From Chionis minor (lineage: Eukaryota > Chordata > Aves > Charadriiformes > Chionididae), in the NCBI GenBank assembly GCA_013398295.1, contig VZSF01006559.1, positions 683,539 to 747,538 of the forward strand: 64,000 bases of DNA. Direction: 5' to 3'. The notes beneath the pieces were generated by a model that was not told the origin of the DNA, made no database searches, and was given only the letters and a program-made list of their open reading frames with translations. Shown here in pieces: positions 47,166 through 61,700 of the stretch. How positions within the stretch are numbered: position 1 is the stretch's first letter; each line of letters begins with the position of its first letter. Position numbers and translations under genes: made by a program.

Positions 47166-49379
47166 TAAAATGTCATGATGATCTCTTTTTTGTTTCTTGC
47201 TCATTTTGTTTCTTGCTCCTAGTCATTCTTAACATATTTCTAATTCACAATTTGAAACTGTTAGCACTATATGCTGCAGCAAAGTACTTGTCCTTTTTAA
47301 CCCACAGTCACCCATGCAAGCCATCAAAAGGTTTTATCTACAGACTACAGAACCGTGTGCCATACATTTAAGAGATATTTTTTTATTATTCTTTTGTTTA
47401 ACACTTTGCTTTCAGGGAAGGGTATAAAGCTCACTGTACTATCCTGCAAGCTGGATTCCTACTAGAAAATTATATGTTCCTTTCCATTATAAGGAGTGAG
47501 TTAGGATACCCTTAAAAAGCCAGAGCTTTTAACTTTGTCTGTCTTGCATGTGTCAGGAACACCTCTTCCATTAAGACTTACTTGCTCCTTTAAGCCTGCC
47601 TTTCATTATGCCCACTACTAATTACTTCCTTTATGCCCAAAATAGTTCCCTGATATTTACTTTCAGCTGCCATCTTCTTAAAGGAACTACTTTGTTTTCC
47701 ATACAGGCACTCTGATGACTGCTACAGCCAGTCCCCTGCTGAGGGAAGCCCTCAGCGACACACGTTTTCATCAGGTTAAGCATTAAGAATCTAGGTAGAG
47801 GGTACTTCTGACTCCAAGGAAGTATTAACTGAGCAGTGAGATAAAGGTATGCACATCTAATAAGAACTGATCAAATATTTCAGATAGAGATTTGCATAAA
47901 TCCTTCTGTTTGTTTACATAAGCTTAGTAGGTCCAAGAACTATGGAGACAACGAATGCCAGAGCACAGCTGCTTGAACTACTCCAGTATGGGATAATTAA
48001 CACCTCTGTATGCTCTCAGGCTAAGAATTACAAAGTTTTTTCTAGGCATTGAGGTGGTCTAAATGTAGATGTTAAAGCATCCTCTTAAATTAGCTGATTA
48101 CTATGAACCTGCCAGGATAAATGGATGTATCCAAATAGTCCCTTAAGTCCACCACTACCGTGCTGATGATTGAAGTCACTCCCCTATAAGCACTTCCTAT
48201 AAGCAAGGTCTTCAGATTTTCTTTCTCGTTAAACACAATAATCATCATGAACAGATTTACATAGGAAAGAATTTCATATGAATCAAGGAGTGCTCCAAAT
48301 ATGCCTATCTAGAAGGAATTAGCAAAAAAACCAAAACCCCCCAAAGCTTGCCAGTATACTGATAATATACATATCTAAAACTGGAGGACTGGGAAAAGTA
48401 AATGTTAGAAATGAAGGAAATAAATTGTGATGCTGGCAGCTATTAAGAAGTCATTTGAATTTGTAGCTCCCTCGTAATTCAGAACATACAGTAAGAGAAT
48501 AGCACACTGATTAGCTGGGGAATTATGGAATCGTGAGCAATTCAGCATTTTGGTTTTTATAAGGACTGAACCAAGTAATCTCAAGTGCCTTCTTGACAGA
48601 GGAGTAAAACAAGTAGATGAATTAAGTAGAGTAGAAATTACATCACCAGATTCCCAGAAAGATTTGGACACTGGAATACCTGGAAATTGACTCACAAAGG
48701 AAGGTAGTTTTCAGAATTGAAAATTGACATGAAAATCATAAACAGAGTAACATCAAGATGAGATACTGCACCTTTGCTAACATACAGGACTAGAACTGGT
48801 TTTTTTACTTATTATTTAATACTGGAAAAACATTAATGAAATTTTCTGATTTCAAGCCAGGTGAGAACAAAGAGGATTTAAAAGGTATTGCAAATGCACA
48901 GAAAACAATATTATGAAAATAATCTTACATGCTCAGAGACTAAGCAAAATGTGAGAATATATTTCAATATGCATTTCAAGGGGAGAGAGAGCTGAAAATG
49001 AGCACTACTGAGATACACTTCTCAGTACCAAGTATTCATGCTAGCATGCCACTAAAAAGAATCCTGTAATTTGGAGATGTTTAACTACATCTTGGAAAAG
49101 AAAGAGAGCATTACTTCTCATATGAATTTGGTATAAGAAAAAATGAATTTTTGCTGTAAACAAGCAAATCTATGAAAGTAGAAATTGCTCAAAGAGGGCA
49201 TTAATTGGGAGCTTAAAAGTCTCAATTAAAGAGAGAAGTTAAAAATAATTAAGTATAGATTGGTTCCCATTTGACTAGACTGACAGCATCTACAAATATT
49301 TTGAGATCATAAACAAAAAGTAGAATAGTTATTCAGTATGAGACTCTCATATTAATAGCCTGAAATTAAACATGGAAAA
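47166..49379. other. intron sequence, no gene seen
   Basis: About 2.2 kb of AT-rich intron. A 96-codon minus frame at 48,405-48,695 has no recognisable domain. No repeats or RNA genes identified. Confidence 0.5.
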
Positions 49380-49505
49380 ATTGAGGCTGAATATCAGGAA
49401 AGCTTCCTGGCAGTGAAACAAACTGGGCTCCCAGGGGAAACAATGGAATCTACATAGCTTTAAACTTTTAAAACTAGACTAGACAATAACACTCAGTGTA
49501 GTTTG
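49380..49505 (+). mobile_element. old CR1-type LINE fragment (3' coding end)
   Basis: The plus strand reads 'ggctgaatatcaggaaagct', then a decayed 'ctgggctcccaggggaaaca', then 'atggaatctacat' and 'aaaactagactagacaa'. It parallels 7,985-8,090 of the big CR1 ('catctcaacatgaggaggaa', 'ggctgcccagagaggtggtg', 'ttcaaaacctgcctgg'), in the same order but strongly diverged. This is an ancient copy. Confidence 0.7.
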
Positions 49506-51379
49506 GGGAATATTTTTGCATTGGCAAAAGATATGCCTGCATGACTTGATACTGGTAGGTCATTGCCATCTCGGCTTTCCATAATTCTGCGAAGAAATAC
49601 ATAAACTCCCCCAGCTTCGTCAAGAAAGTCATCCGTCTCCGTTTTCACAAAATAGCAAAAATTGTGGACACAGTTCCCCAAAAAAAGACCTGTCTTTAAA
49701 GAAAAGTTTTTAGTTATTCAGAAAACATTCACAAAAATTATTCAATACATAGGACAGAGCATGAGTTCATATTTGTTGTGTGCTATGGTTTGCTCATGTA
49801 TTAAGACAGAATAAAAAGATATGACTTTAGGTGAAGGACAGCCTATGTTCTGCTGGTTTGATCTACTAGCTTATAACTTAAATATGCCGCCAAGTAAAAC
49901 TGTTATGTGTTTTGTGCATTGTTGTCATGGTGACTACAGTTGGTCTATAGGTGTCTTTTTCTCATTTCATTTCTAAAGTGATATTTTTAATAAAGCCAAT
50001 GGGAAAATATTTTTAGCTTATAGTTTAACCATCCTGTTAAATATTTCCTCTTAATAATACGCCAAAACTTTTTAAACCCTCGTGATACTCATTCCTTTCT
50101 GCACACATTGTTTTCTTTACAAACAGAACATTTTATGTTTAGTGCCAATTACTGGTCTTGGTTAGCTTCCATATAAACCCAACCGACGTCAGCAAGAATG
50201 CACAGGTGTAACTCTAAACAGAGCAGCAACTCGAAGTTACCTGTAGTGAATTAAGCAGTACACTATGTACTAATATGCCATTAAACATTGTGATTATCCC
50301 AATTCAGAATGTTTTAACACGGTGCACAGTTTATTGATATACCTTTGTAGATACTTACTTTCCTGATTAAGTCTTTGAGTTTACTGCTAAGAAACAAACT
50401 TACCTTGAGAGCCCTAAATGAGGTATTTTTTTAAAAAAAACCAAAATTGCCCAGAGCAAAGTTGTTCCGCCTGTTATTTATGTCACAAAGAAACAAAAGT
50501 TCATGTTCATTTACTGGCTAATCTTTGTAACATGGAAACATTTTGCTTTCCAAAATTAGGTGGTTGATTCAGGGTTTGTTATAAAAACCTCCTGTTTGTT
50601 TGAGAAACAAATCTGAACTGGCAAAATATTTGAAGCACTGTTCGGTAACTATCATGAAACAGGATTACAGAGAAAACAAATCACGTAACAGGAGTATTTA
50701 TTCCTCAACTGGAAAAAAAAAAGTCATTTAATAAGAAAGAGGTTTTAATTCTGGTGACAATTAGAAGGTAGGGCATTGTTAGAATGCAGTAATTTTCTAT
50801 CTTTTAAACCTGTTGCAATGAATTCTGACATACTAAGGTAGTATTACTGATGGAAAAAGTAACAGTGAGAAAGTGCTAATAAATCCAAGGAAAACATGAT
50901 ACTTATTTGTGAAACAGAAGGTTTGATGGCACTGTAGTCAAGGACGCCTTGTGGCTTTTAGAGCTGTGTTTATATTTCCAATACACTATGCAAACTTTCT
51001 TCAGCTAAAAAAACATGCAGTAATGGAACCAGGGGGGAATAGGCTATACTGTGAACAACTATTCTGTGATACTGCCATTACAGGGTCATGTCCCCTGCAT
51101 GGCTAAAAAATGTATACTCCATCCTTTTTCTACATCCAGGATTCCGTTTGCTGTACAAAGGACATGTGCATCCCTGCAGAAGGCAACATAAACTTAGACT
51201 GTCCTTCAGGGGTGAAAGTAGAATTGAAATGGTAATAGGTCTACTAATGGCCCTAATTTCACTACAAATTAGCATTACATTCAGAGATGTCAGCATAATT
51301 AAATACACAAGGGGAATTAATTACCGATGCACAAGTGATAAAGCATATCTACAGGGAACCACTCTTGAGATCAATATTT
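49506..51379. other. intron sequence, no gene seen
   Basis: About 1.9 kb of AT-rich intron. Open frames of 76-98 codons on both strands near 51,080-51,380 overlap each other and look like chance. No element recognised. Confidence 0.5.
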
Positions 51380-51635
51380 CATAGAATCATAGAATAGTTT
51401 GAGTTGGAAGAGACCTTTAAATCTAGTCCTTTAAATGACCTTTAAAACTAGGTCATCTAGTCCAACCCCCCCGCAATGGGCAGGGACATCTTCAACTAGA
51501 TCAGGTCGCTCACAGCCCCATCCAACCTGACCTTGAATGTTTCCAGGGATGTGGCATCTACCACCTCTGGGCAACCTGTTCCAGTGTTTCACCACCCTCA
51601 TAGTAAAAAACTTCTTCAAATTTCTTCGTAACCTT
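51380..51635 (-). mobile_element. CR1 LINE 3' fragment
   Basis: The plus strand starts CATAGAATCATAGAATAG, the inverse of the CR1 terminal octamers, then 'gttggaagagacct', 'catctagtccaaccccccc', 'gggcagggacatcttcaact' and 'cacagccccatccaacctga', ending in 'aaaaaacttcttc'. It is a short 5'-truncated CR1 of moderate age. Near its 3' end a segment is duplicated: GACCTTTAAATCTAGTC at 51,412-51,428 and GACCTTTAAAACTAGGTC at 51,437-51,454. Confidence 0.93.
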
Positions 51636-54600
51636 TACTATTAAAAATAGTGTGTATCTATGTGAATCATTGACTATAACAGCGAATCTGGTATATCAGG
51701 GCCAAACTTTGCACCAGTGTTTTCCATTCTACCAGACCTAACGTCATATGCCACAAAATGGGGGTAACAGTGATCGATATCCAGTGCCATAATCATACTC
51801 TATTCTTCGCCTGTCATCCACATGCTCCTTCCAGTTTCTCCAGAAGTGTTCTGGTATGGTGGTCACAACATGAGTCAGTTCAACAACCTGAGCTGAAGAA
51901 AACGAAAACACTTTCTGAAACCCAGGTAAACAAAAAAGGGGATGGGGCTTCTCCCAGCTCACCTGCCTAAACTGACTCACCTCTTGGCTACTGCTGCATC
52001 CTGTTGTGACAGGGAGGGGAAGGGAACACACAGCCAAGAGGACCTCAGTGTAGTGTAGGTGTAGTGGGAAACTTTGCTCTTAATAACACTGCAGGGAGTT
52101 ATTCCAATCCCAGTGGAACATAAAATAGGCTGCTTCTTACCAAAGGTATCCCTATTAGCAGCATACAGATAGGCTGCATTTTTCTGAGCACAGCGTGATG
52201 TCCAATTACATCGCAGTTAAGAAGCTCCCTTGGCATCCTAGAAGTTATCATGTGTGTGTACAACAAAGGTCCCATGGTGTCTGGGACCAAATAGTTATTT
52301 TCTTTGGGGGAATTACATTCCTTTTAAATTCATATGACAGCACAGACTGACACACTAAGAAGCTGGGGGGAGTTTCTGGCTTCTGGGCCACCCAGTTGAT
52401 ACCTAATCGTCTTCACCTTTGTCCATCACAGCAACCTTGTTTATACCCTCAGAAGCCTGTTTACTTCCAGCCACAGTTCCAAATTACTGTGGTTTTTTGT
52501 TCAGTTCTTCCTTATACAAGGACTCAGAGAGAAGATGCCAACAAGTTTAGATGCAGTCAGAAACTGTATCTTGAAAGGAAATACACTCTTTGAAAAGACC
52601 TATTGCACAAGGTCATACCTAACGTCAGAATGAGAAAACACTGCATTAGCTGAGTAATCTTTGTGCTCTCAGTAGAGGAAAACCTTGCCCGTGAATGTTT
52701 TCAATGCCAGTCTTGACATATTTTTTTTCCGTACCTATATTTGTAGAAAGATTGTTTAACTAAACATTAGAGCCTTGAGATGTGCTTATATGCAAGACCG
52801 TCTCTGTGTATGCTGTAGCTTAGATTAGCTATTAATCCACTTCTGTCTGGAAGAAAAGGTAACACTGAGAAATATAGTAGATAGACAAAGTTGTGACAAA
52901 AGAGAAGCTGGTAAATAGCTAAACTATAAGGAAGAAACTGAACACTAACAGAGTGTACAAAACTTCAATTAAGCAGAGCAACGAGGAATTAAAAGATAAA
53001 CAGAAAGCTGATTACAATCAATGACATCAAAGGGACACTTTCAGCAAAGTAGTTAATATGAGTTATGGAAGAAACAGCAGAAGCAGCTTGTGGTACTGAT
53101 TTTCCCATAAGAAGTCTATTTTGGTATATCCAGTATCCTAACCAAGTGGCAAGAGTAGAGCGTGTTTTGAAGTGTTAGTAATATCTACAAGTAAATCTGC
53201 ATTTTTATCCATTTTGTAGCTTTCTCCTCTATCCTGGGAAAATTTCAAAACTGCTGACAGGCCCAGCATGGAAAATCATTACTTAGTACAGTTTCCCATA
53301 CAACTGTTTTCTTACCTGTGCATGCACTAATGATCAAACAGAGTTCTTGCCCATGTTTCTTTGATGAGGGTTGCATAACAGTACAAGCAACTTAGTAATC
53401 TTACATGAACTATTTGCAATCTTTCACCCTTCCATGAGCAAATATTAGCTTAAAAATAAAAACAACAAAGGTAGAAGAATGCCACTCTTCAGAAAATATT
53501 TTATGTTAGAGATAATCTGCTTTTTACATTGTTTATTATCATTTTGTTCATAAAGTAGTGAATGATAGTCTTTCTATTATTTCTAAAAGCATATCTGGGG
53601 ACATGATCAACACTTGCAGGGAAGACCACAATAACAAACTGACCACTGAACACGAACATCCATATTTAACAAAGATTAAGAAGCAAAGAATAGAGTTTCA
53701 GGCACTTTTTCAGGATATTCAATTTTTAGGTCACGACCTCAACCTGGACAGATATGACTTAGAGATACTGGACAGTTCACACTCCACAGCTCTTCATTCA
53801 CTATTTTTCAAGTATTCCTTGAAGGGGACCTGAGCAATCGGCAGCTTTAAATGAAATTATAATTCTACTAAAGTGCTATTTTGAATCCACAAACCAAACG
53901 CTTTGCCATCCTTTTTCAGACTATATCAGAATCCCAAAATAAACTGGGCACACTCAAATCTGAATAATAAACACAATATAAAGATGGTGGGGAACAGCCC
54001 AGGCTTTGTGATTTCTCTTTAAAATATGCCATTTCACAGAATGATATACATCAGTCTATCAAACCCTTTTTATAGAATGTGGTTTAAGATTACTTTATTG
54101 GGAGGAAGAAAAATTAAATCTTTTTTTAAAAAATAAAAAAGTAACATGATCTAAACAAACTGTAGACTGATCACCAGTTCTGTGTCAGACAGAAATGAAT
54201 TCCCAGATTCCAGGGATAAAATGTCTTAAGCTCATATCCCTTTTCTATTATTAGATTTTTTTAAAAGAAATCCAAGTGCCCTTTTTTCATCAGTCAGAAA
54301 CTGTACTCGAAGTAATTTTATGAATAATTCTACTCTACTTTCACATCAAGACAGCAACTAAGTAATTAACAGTTGTACTATGGCAGACATATTTTACACA
54401 GATGAGAATAGAGAACTAACAGTCAAGAAAAATAACAGAGAAAAGGTTACAAAAGGAATTTTCCCATGAGCCTTTTGCTCCCTACATGCTATAAACCTTC
54501 TCATCTGAGAAAACTCAGATGGTCACATCATACCAAAAATTACCAAGTGAAGTGGGGGTAGGATAGTAAGTGACTTTGCCAAGCAATGACGCTGTTTATG

Positions 54601-57600
54601 CACTCTTGTTCCCTTGATGATGGTACTGCGTTCTCATAGTAAAACAGATTTTAGAAGTTTTCTTTTCAGTAACCATCAAGAGAGAGAAGAAAGCGCTTTA
54701 TGAACTAGTGCAGAGAGAAGCACAACTAAAGCAAATACTAAAAGCAGAATCAAGTATTTCACTGTATTTTTCTGATTCAGATACTCCCTGAGAATGCATG
54801 ACATTTTCATTGTTTAGTAGAAGTCCCTAGATAAATTTAATGTTCTTCTTTTGTTTCTCCTTAAGAGAAGATTTTGTAATAGCCTTTTTGGCACAACCAG
54901 AACAGATCGTGGAAATATTTAATAGTGCTGTTTTATGTTTCACTTTGTTCTATTTCTACAAAGGTTTTAAAAAAGAAGATAAAAAAGGAGAGATGTTTAC
55001 TTCTGCAGCAAAAGTAACTAGGTAACTACTGTTTCATGAAAGCCGTGCATGGCAGGACTTCAGTTGCAGGGTATCAAAAAAGAAAAATCTGGCCCCAAAA
55101 ATGGGCTAGCATTTGAACCTTCTGCTTTCTGGACTAACTACACTATATTGTACATGGAGGTATCAGGGAGAAAACAACCTGAATACATGCTGAAACTGGA
55201 CTAGCATCCATATAAAGTTGTTTTTCTCTTTATTTTTTTCACATGAATGTAAATAAAACCCAGGATGCATGAGGGCTTTTGATTTGCTTTACTGAGCAGA
55301 TTCTTACTCAACTCTATGTAGCAGTTGTAGCTTTAATCATTTTGACAAACTCGAATTTTTGCCCCGAGCTTCAGGCCCACAGGAACCAGGAAGCTCATAG
55401 CAAAATTGCTAACAAAAGCATTCTGAAGAACAATGTGACTGTCTTGGAAAGTCCCCTAGCATAGCTGCTTTGTAATTTCAAACCCAATCCAGTCAGCACA
55501 GAGGAGCTGTGAAGACAGTCGCTCTCTGAGTTGGACAGGATCCCCTGGGGACTGTACTTAACGAGCCTAGCAAGCTAAACCCCAGTGTATTAAAACTCAA
55601 ATTTAGTAGAAGGTCATTACTATCAATTTGAGATAAAACCTCATTAAGTCAGTAAAAGGTACAATGCAGATGACAAAATGACCTCTCTGCCACATTTCAA
55701 GGGCCAAAGAACTCAAGAGCTGCTCTAAAATAGGGCTTTGTTCAAGTGCAAAACATTGTTTGCCTAACTTCAGAAATGGCCGTATTGTTTTGGCTAAAAC
55801 TTTCAAGTGAGTAAAAAAACAACAAACAAAAACCCCCAGCCTGGGAAAGACACCTAGCATGGAAAATTTCAGTGTAGGTTTGACAAGGTTATAAATGAAG
55901 GAAACGGGTCTTTATAATCAAAGTGATAGGCAACTTTAGCCCAACTGCATTTTGCAGTTTCCATTACTTCTACTATGTTTATATCTTTATTGTCTTTATT
56001 TCCCACTTGAATTGTATTACTGCCTGGAGGCCTCTGCATGTAAAAGTTCATTCTCCTCCGGAAATGCTGACTCTCCCCCATCTCCTCCTGCAGCTACCTA
56101 CTACAGCACATGCTAAAAATACCGCGTTAACACTGAACAGAGCACAGCCACAGTATTTGGCTATTAGGGCTGCAGATGGGGCATCGTTGTCTTAGCAGAC
56201 TATGACCTCCCATCCAAGAAATGGGATTCACTGGGTATAAACTTGTTTAAAGTTAAGATATTTTTCGTTCCCCTTGAAACATCATTTTCTCACACCTTGT
56301 CTTCCTGTGCTATTCCAGCTCATGTTCACATTAACAGTTTGTTTCTGGAAATGCTCCCCAGCCTGTAAATTTTTTATTGTGAAATATTTTGACTAGGAGA
56401 CAAAGCACTCATCTCTAAAGCAGAATAGAGACAACAGCCTGTATACCCCTTAAACAAGCCAAGGTTTTCCCAAGGTTTTCCTGTCCACTTCTATCACAGT
56501 TTATTACAGTCAGAAATCACTCTACTTTGCATAACGTTCCATGAAGAAAAGAAACTTAATTATATGTATGGAGTACTTAAAGCTCATGGATAAGAAACCA
56601 TCAAAGAAAAGATAAGCACATAATACTTCAAATATAAGAAATTATTTTTTATACATTTCTTTGCTTATTCACTTACCCCACCAAGAAACACTTTGTCCAG
56701 GGTCAGATATTGTCAGATTTCCATATCATTACTCCAGCTTAAATAAGAAAAATGTTTTGAGATGCCCTTCCCAAGAAGGGCAATAAAAGGAGAGGGTACT
56801 TCTTTGTGTTGAGAGGTATTCAAAAGAAAAAAAATCTCCAAAAAAACCCACTACACATGTTCCTAACCAACTCCATACATAACTCCAGAGTGAGATTACT
56901 TATTTTAAGTATGACTTGCCAGGTTTTAAATTAAAATACAGTGATAAAAATAATCTATTATTTTCAATAATACATATACGTATATAACCTTCAACTTTTG
57001 AAGATGTTCTAAAGGTCTCTACAGTTTCTTCGTAAAGCTGCTTTACCACTATTATTTACTGCCAGAGACACAAAGTTTTGTAGGAGTTGCTGAGAGGTAG
57101 TCAGAAGAGGCTTATTTTGGAAGAAAATGTGAAATAAACTCAATAGTCAGAAGATCCTCACAGAAATATCCTGTCAGCTTCCTCTGCTATTCCATGACTA
57201 TGACTCTGAGGTAATCCTAGAGGTCTCAGAGATTAAATGAGGGCTGAGCAAGTAACTCATTTATATGAACATATTTACTGCTCCATGTTTAATTTTCTTT
57301 TGATTCATTCTCTTCACTCATGGTCAACACAGCATCACTCCCATACCTTGTTCATGTTCTACCATATGGCTATCCACATGCCTACGATCAAATATCCGCA
57401 AATAATGTTATGCCTGTGAACATTTCTTCAATTGCCTCCAGGAGATCTGTCAAGACTAAAGACAAATTTTAAAACCTCTGAGTTCCTATGTCTCCCAGGC
57501 TTTCATTCCAAAAGCCTGTTGGCTCTCTTCTACCTGCTTCCTCACATCTTGTACCCGGTGCCAGTATTAGATCCTGATTTTTTTTCAGCATCTTGAAATT

Positions 57601-58645
57601 CACTGTTTTACAAATAATTTTAAGGAAACATTTTCAAAGATCTTTAAGGACCAGTTTCCCTTTGTACCTTTGAAAGCCCTACACTAATCCTCCTCACAGA
57701 TCAGTAGAAACATTGGGACCAAATGGCTGAAATAAGCCAAACATTCTCAAAGCAGAAAATGGAAAGAACTGCTAAAAGTTAGTAAGTGCCTATTATGCAT
57801 AATGAAGTGCACATTTCTAAGCCTGATTTATTGATTTCTAACAATAGCTTTTAACTTTCAGTCTTGCAGATTTATACCTTTTTTATCCTAAAAGGCAACT
57901 TTATATTCCTACATCTATAATTTCGTGTGTTTCTGCTGAAATTAGGAACATTTTTAACTGGTAGCCTTAAATATCAAAACTTCATTGACAAATTTTAAAT
58001 TGCATAAAATGGAGCTCTCTGTTGTAGATTCCAAGGACGTAAAATTCCTGTTGCTGGAACTGCTAGCCAGTAGCCATGTTTCACTTTAAAGAAAGACGGT
58101 CACAATTTTGCCTAGCCTTGATTTACATCATGAACATTGAACAAATTAAAAACAAACAAACAAAACTCGCCATAAATCACTCTCTACATTTGACAACATG
58201 GGGAAGGACTCCTTTACCTAGCTAATGCTACAAAAAATGAAATCTAGATTTGTGAAGCTGTGAGACAGTGGTTTGGGACCAAGAGAGTTTTACTTAGCAC
58301 AAAACATTGTTTGCATATTTGTAAGAAAGTGTGTCAAACAAAATATGTTCCTGTTTGGATCTAATGCTCCACAAATGGTATTTCTTGATGCAATTTGGAT
58401 CTGTCTGGTCAAAGTCCAGGTTTGGTAATACCAGAACATTCTGCATTTTCATAAAATTGTTAAGTAATTACAAGTCCTTGTAAGAGCTGTTTACCACTTT
58501 GCCAGAGGCATCTCCTATGGAACTGTGTCATTGACATAGTTGTTATCTGGTAACTGACATAATGGAACATAGTCCAGAGGAACTGGTACTTACGTTACTA
58601 AGCTGAGTAGGTGCTTGATACTTTCACAGCAATGGAATAAGACCG
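51636..58645. other. intron sequence, no gene seen
   Basis: About 7 kb of AT-rich intron. Frames up to 97 codons (51,744-52,037 minus) and 91 codons (53,558-53,833 plus) show no domain and no splice context. I found no PDE1A first exon, repeat family or RNA gene here. Confidence 0.5.
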
Positions 58646-58745
58646 CTCCATGAGTCCAGCAAAGGGCTGCTAAGACAATTAAGGAGCTAAAGCATCTCAC
58701 ACAGAAGGACAGATGCAGAGCCTACTTAAGATAATTCTGACATCA
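58646..58745 (+). mobile_element. old CR1-type LINE fragment (reverse transcriptase C-terminus)
   Basis: The plus strand reads 'gtccagcaaagggctgctaa', then 'gacaattaaggagctaaagc' and 'atctcacacagaagga'. It lines up with 7,758-7,810 of the big CR1 ('gtacagcaaagggctacaaa', 'gatgattagggggctggagc') at about 75-80% by eye. An ancient copy with both ends lost. Confidence 0.65.
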
Positions 58746-61700
58746 TGTTCCTAATTGCCTTCTGATGACAGAGGTCTGACCTCTGATATCCTTACCATTA
58801 CACTGGAATATTTAAGGTAAATTGTAAAGCTTCATTAATTTTTTTCAGTAAAAACTGCAGTCCTCAAAGAACTGTCTAAATGCTGAAGAATGCCTGACAC
58901 TTGTTGCAATGGATGCGAGAATCAGCACAAAGTGCCTTCAGTGATGTTCTGTTTACAAGCTAAGCATCATTAATAAAGGACTTAAAACTCCCTCAGGCCC
59001 TAATTAAATTAGTCTGGAAAGGGGGTCTGGGAATCTTGTGTTGGACTTTAGAGAACAATTACAGTTGGACTTTTACATATGGAAGAGATTAAAACTACTG
59101 CTGGTCAGACTTTTTGCTTACTGTTTCTACCACCAGAAAGTCCATCAGAGGACAAGTAAAGAACTGCTCACATGAAGGCCCAAACAAATGACAGTCTGCT
59201 CTCTTGGACGCTGGTGGTAAAGAATCTGTTGCTTGCCAAAGGAATTTCGCCATGTCCGACAGTTCTTCACTCGTGGGTAAAGCTATCCGTCTAGGCACAG
59301 CTGTGTGCAATACATCCAACATTGTAAGGATTTTCCTGGACTGCTTCCACATAGATGTCAGGCAACTTTTCTCATAAGATTTTGGAAGGATTTGTAATCA
59401 TCTGGGATAAAAGAGTATGATTAAAGGATGGCTGGCTCAGCTGGTGCTGACAAATATGCTGGCATCTGCTATTCCTCCTCCTGAAAATTCTTTTCCAAGG
59501 GAACCAGATCAGTAACAGACTGAGCAATAGGAGGAATAAATATATCTTTCATGGTCTTTGTGGTGAAACCTTATGGAGTCTTCAGATACCCCATGGTGAC
59601 CAAAAAGAGGTAACATTTGAAGAGCTGAGGCCCATACAGAAGGATCCCTATAAGCAGGAAATTAAGAATGTCTGGTGCAGGGAACTACAGAGAGACAGGA
59701 TCTATGTGGTTTGGAGTGGAAATCTCTCTGTTGCCTTGCAAATCTCACAAGGAAGATGAATACTTGTTTTAAGCATGTTACTATTGCAATAAAACCTAGA
59801 TCCTTTGGAGGGTACCGAGGCAGACACCAAGAAAATACATAAGGGAGTCCAATAACACTGTGTGTAACAAATCTCTATTGACTGTTACCTAGTGTTAGAA
59901 GGCTGGATAATAAGTTGCATTGGAATAATTCAGTGATAACCATGTATTTGCTTTTAATTAATAAATTAATCATTATTTTAATTATTAATATCTGATTAAA
60001 AGTCACATAATTGATATGATAGAAGATTTCATAAAGCTCTGAGAACAATCGATGCAGTTTAATCCACACCTGATCATTATGGCTTGCAATTGTTCAAAAC
60101 TACCCTTTGATTTATGGAGAGGGTTTCTGATATCTTAGGAAGTGTCCTAATTGCCATGCCATATGACAATCACAAAGTAGATTGTAAGTCACTCCTTTGC
60201 TGAGTACTGAAATAGTCACTGAGCGAAGTATGAAAATAGTTATTTAACTCAGTGGTTGATACATTAGCATCCATAAACTGGAGTACATTTGTAACCTAGC
60301 AGATATTTAAGCGGTAAAACATAAAAAGATGACACTATGGGGCCAAGCCTCAATATCTTCCAATCCAATGATTAAATATTTTTATAGCAGGTCAGATAAT
60401 TTAAACTAAGTCATATTTGTTTCATCTTGTCTGAGTGAATAAATGTCACAAATCTAACTTTTTTTTTTTTGAGCTCTTAAACAGATAAAGGTACGTATAC
60501 ACATGTAGTTTTGCATAGGCATCATGAAGGATAACCAGCCAAACGTGAGTTATCAGAATAATGTACCTAAAAGGAGTAAATTACAGTTTTGGACATATAA
60601 CAAGGGAAACTTAAGTAGACGTAGAAGTGATGTACCTCCGTATTTGGCACTGCTGAGATCAGCATTGGAACACTGCAGTCCAACCAGGTGTTCATAATTC
60701 AAGATTTTGAAAAGTGGCTATAAAACTGGAGAGAAAATCCATGAATGTAAAGGAATGAATACCTTACAGTAAAACTTTTGGAGTTCAATCTATATAGAAA
60801 TAGAGCCTGTTTAAAGAGTTCCTAGCACAGAGTCTACAATGTCTAAGTAATGGACAAAATCTTAAAAAGCATTTCAACCTAACAAGGTTATAGAAGCAGA
60901 CACTAGACTTATCTTACCAATGGAAGTAATTAAGCATTAAAATATTTTTTAAAAGTATGTTAGAATCCCTATTGCTCATGATTTAATTATTTTTTTTCCC
61001 TAAAATAGATGACTTACCTAATACATGTTACTGGATTTGAATCAGAGATTTATTCTGAGTAATTATATGTACTCTATGAAGCATGAAGTCAACACAGGTA
61101 AATACAATAATCCCTCCTTGTTTGTAAAACCCATTAATGCATAAATTAAAACAAATCAGTATTTATTTAGAAATAATAAATAAAAGAATATACAATCATT
61201 AAACCATTCCTAGTTGTCATTTGCCTGCTTTGTTCAATTGCAAATCTTTATATAAGAGGATCTGAAATAATTGATTCTTGCTCTTGGAGCAGTGAACAAT
61301 CCCTAAAAGCCATTTTCCAGTTTTTAAATTTAATGCATACTTTGAAATTGTAATATTCGGTTTCCCTCTCAATATATCATCTGATATTATATATCTGCAC
61401 CAAGTAAATGATAAAGATAACTTCAGCAACAATGTACAGACTATTTCTCAATTTGTCTTCACACTGAGAAGTATCAGTCTTGAGAGACATGTACTATCTG
61501 TATCAGCAGCTGGACTAAAGCTTCTGTAAAGTTACATGATAGAGGCTTAAAATTAAAATATTAGCATTAAACAAATATTATCTTGAGAACTGAATCCATA
61601 CTTTTGTATAGCACACTTACTCAAACTTTTGACTACATTCCCATAAAGAGAAAAACTTATGATTATGTCCACGTTGCTTCACATTCTAAATTTTTATAAA

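Noticed and set aside
55603..55860. Minus-strand peptide containing EMWQRG, reminiscent of the calmodulin-binding helix encoded by the exon before the one found
   Set aside because: Only a few residues match, the flanking residues do not, and no donor site follows at the right phase.
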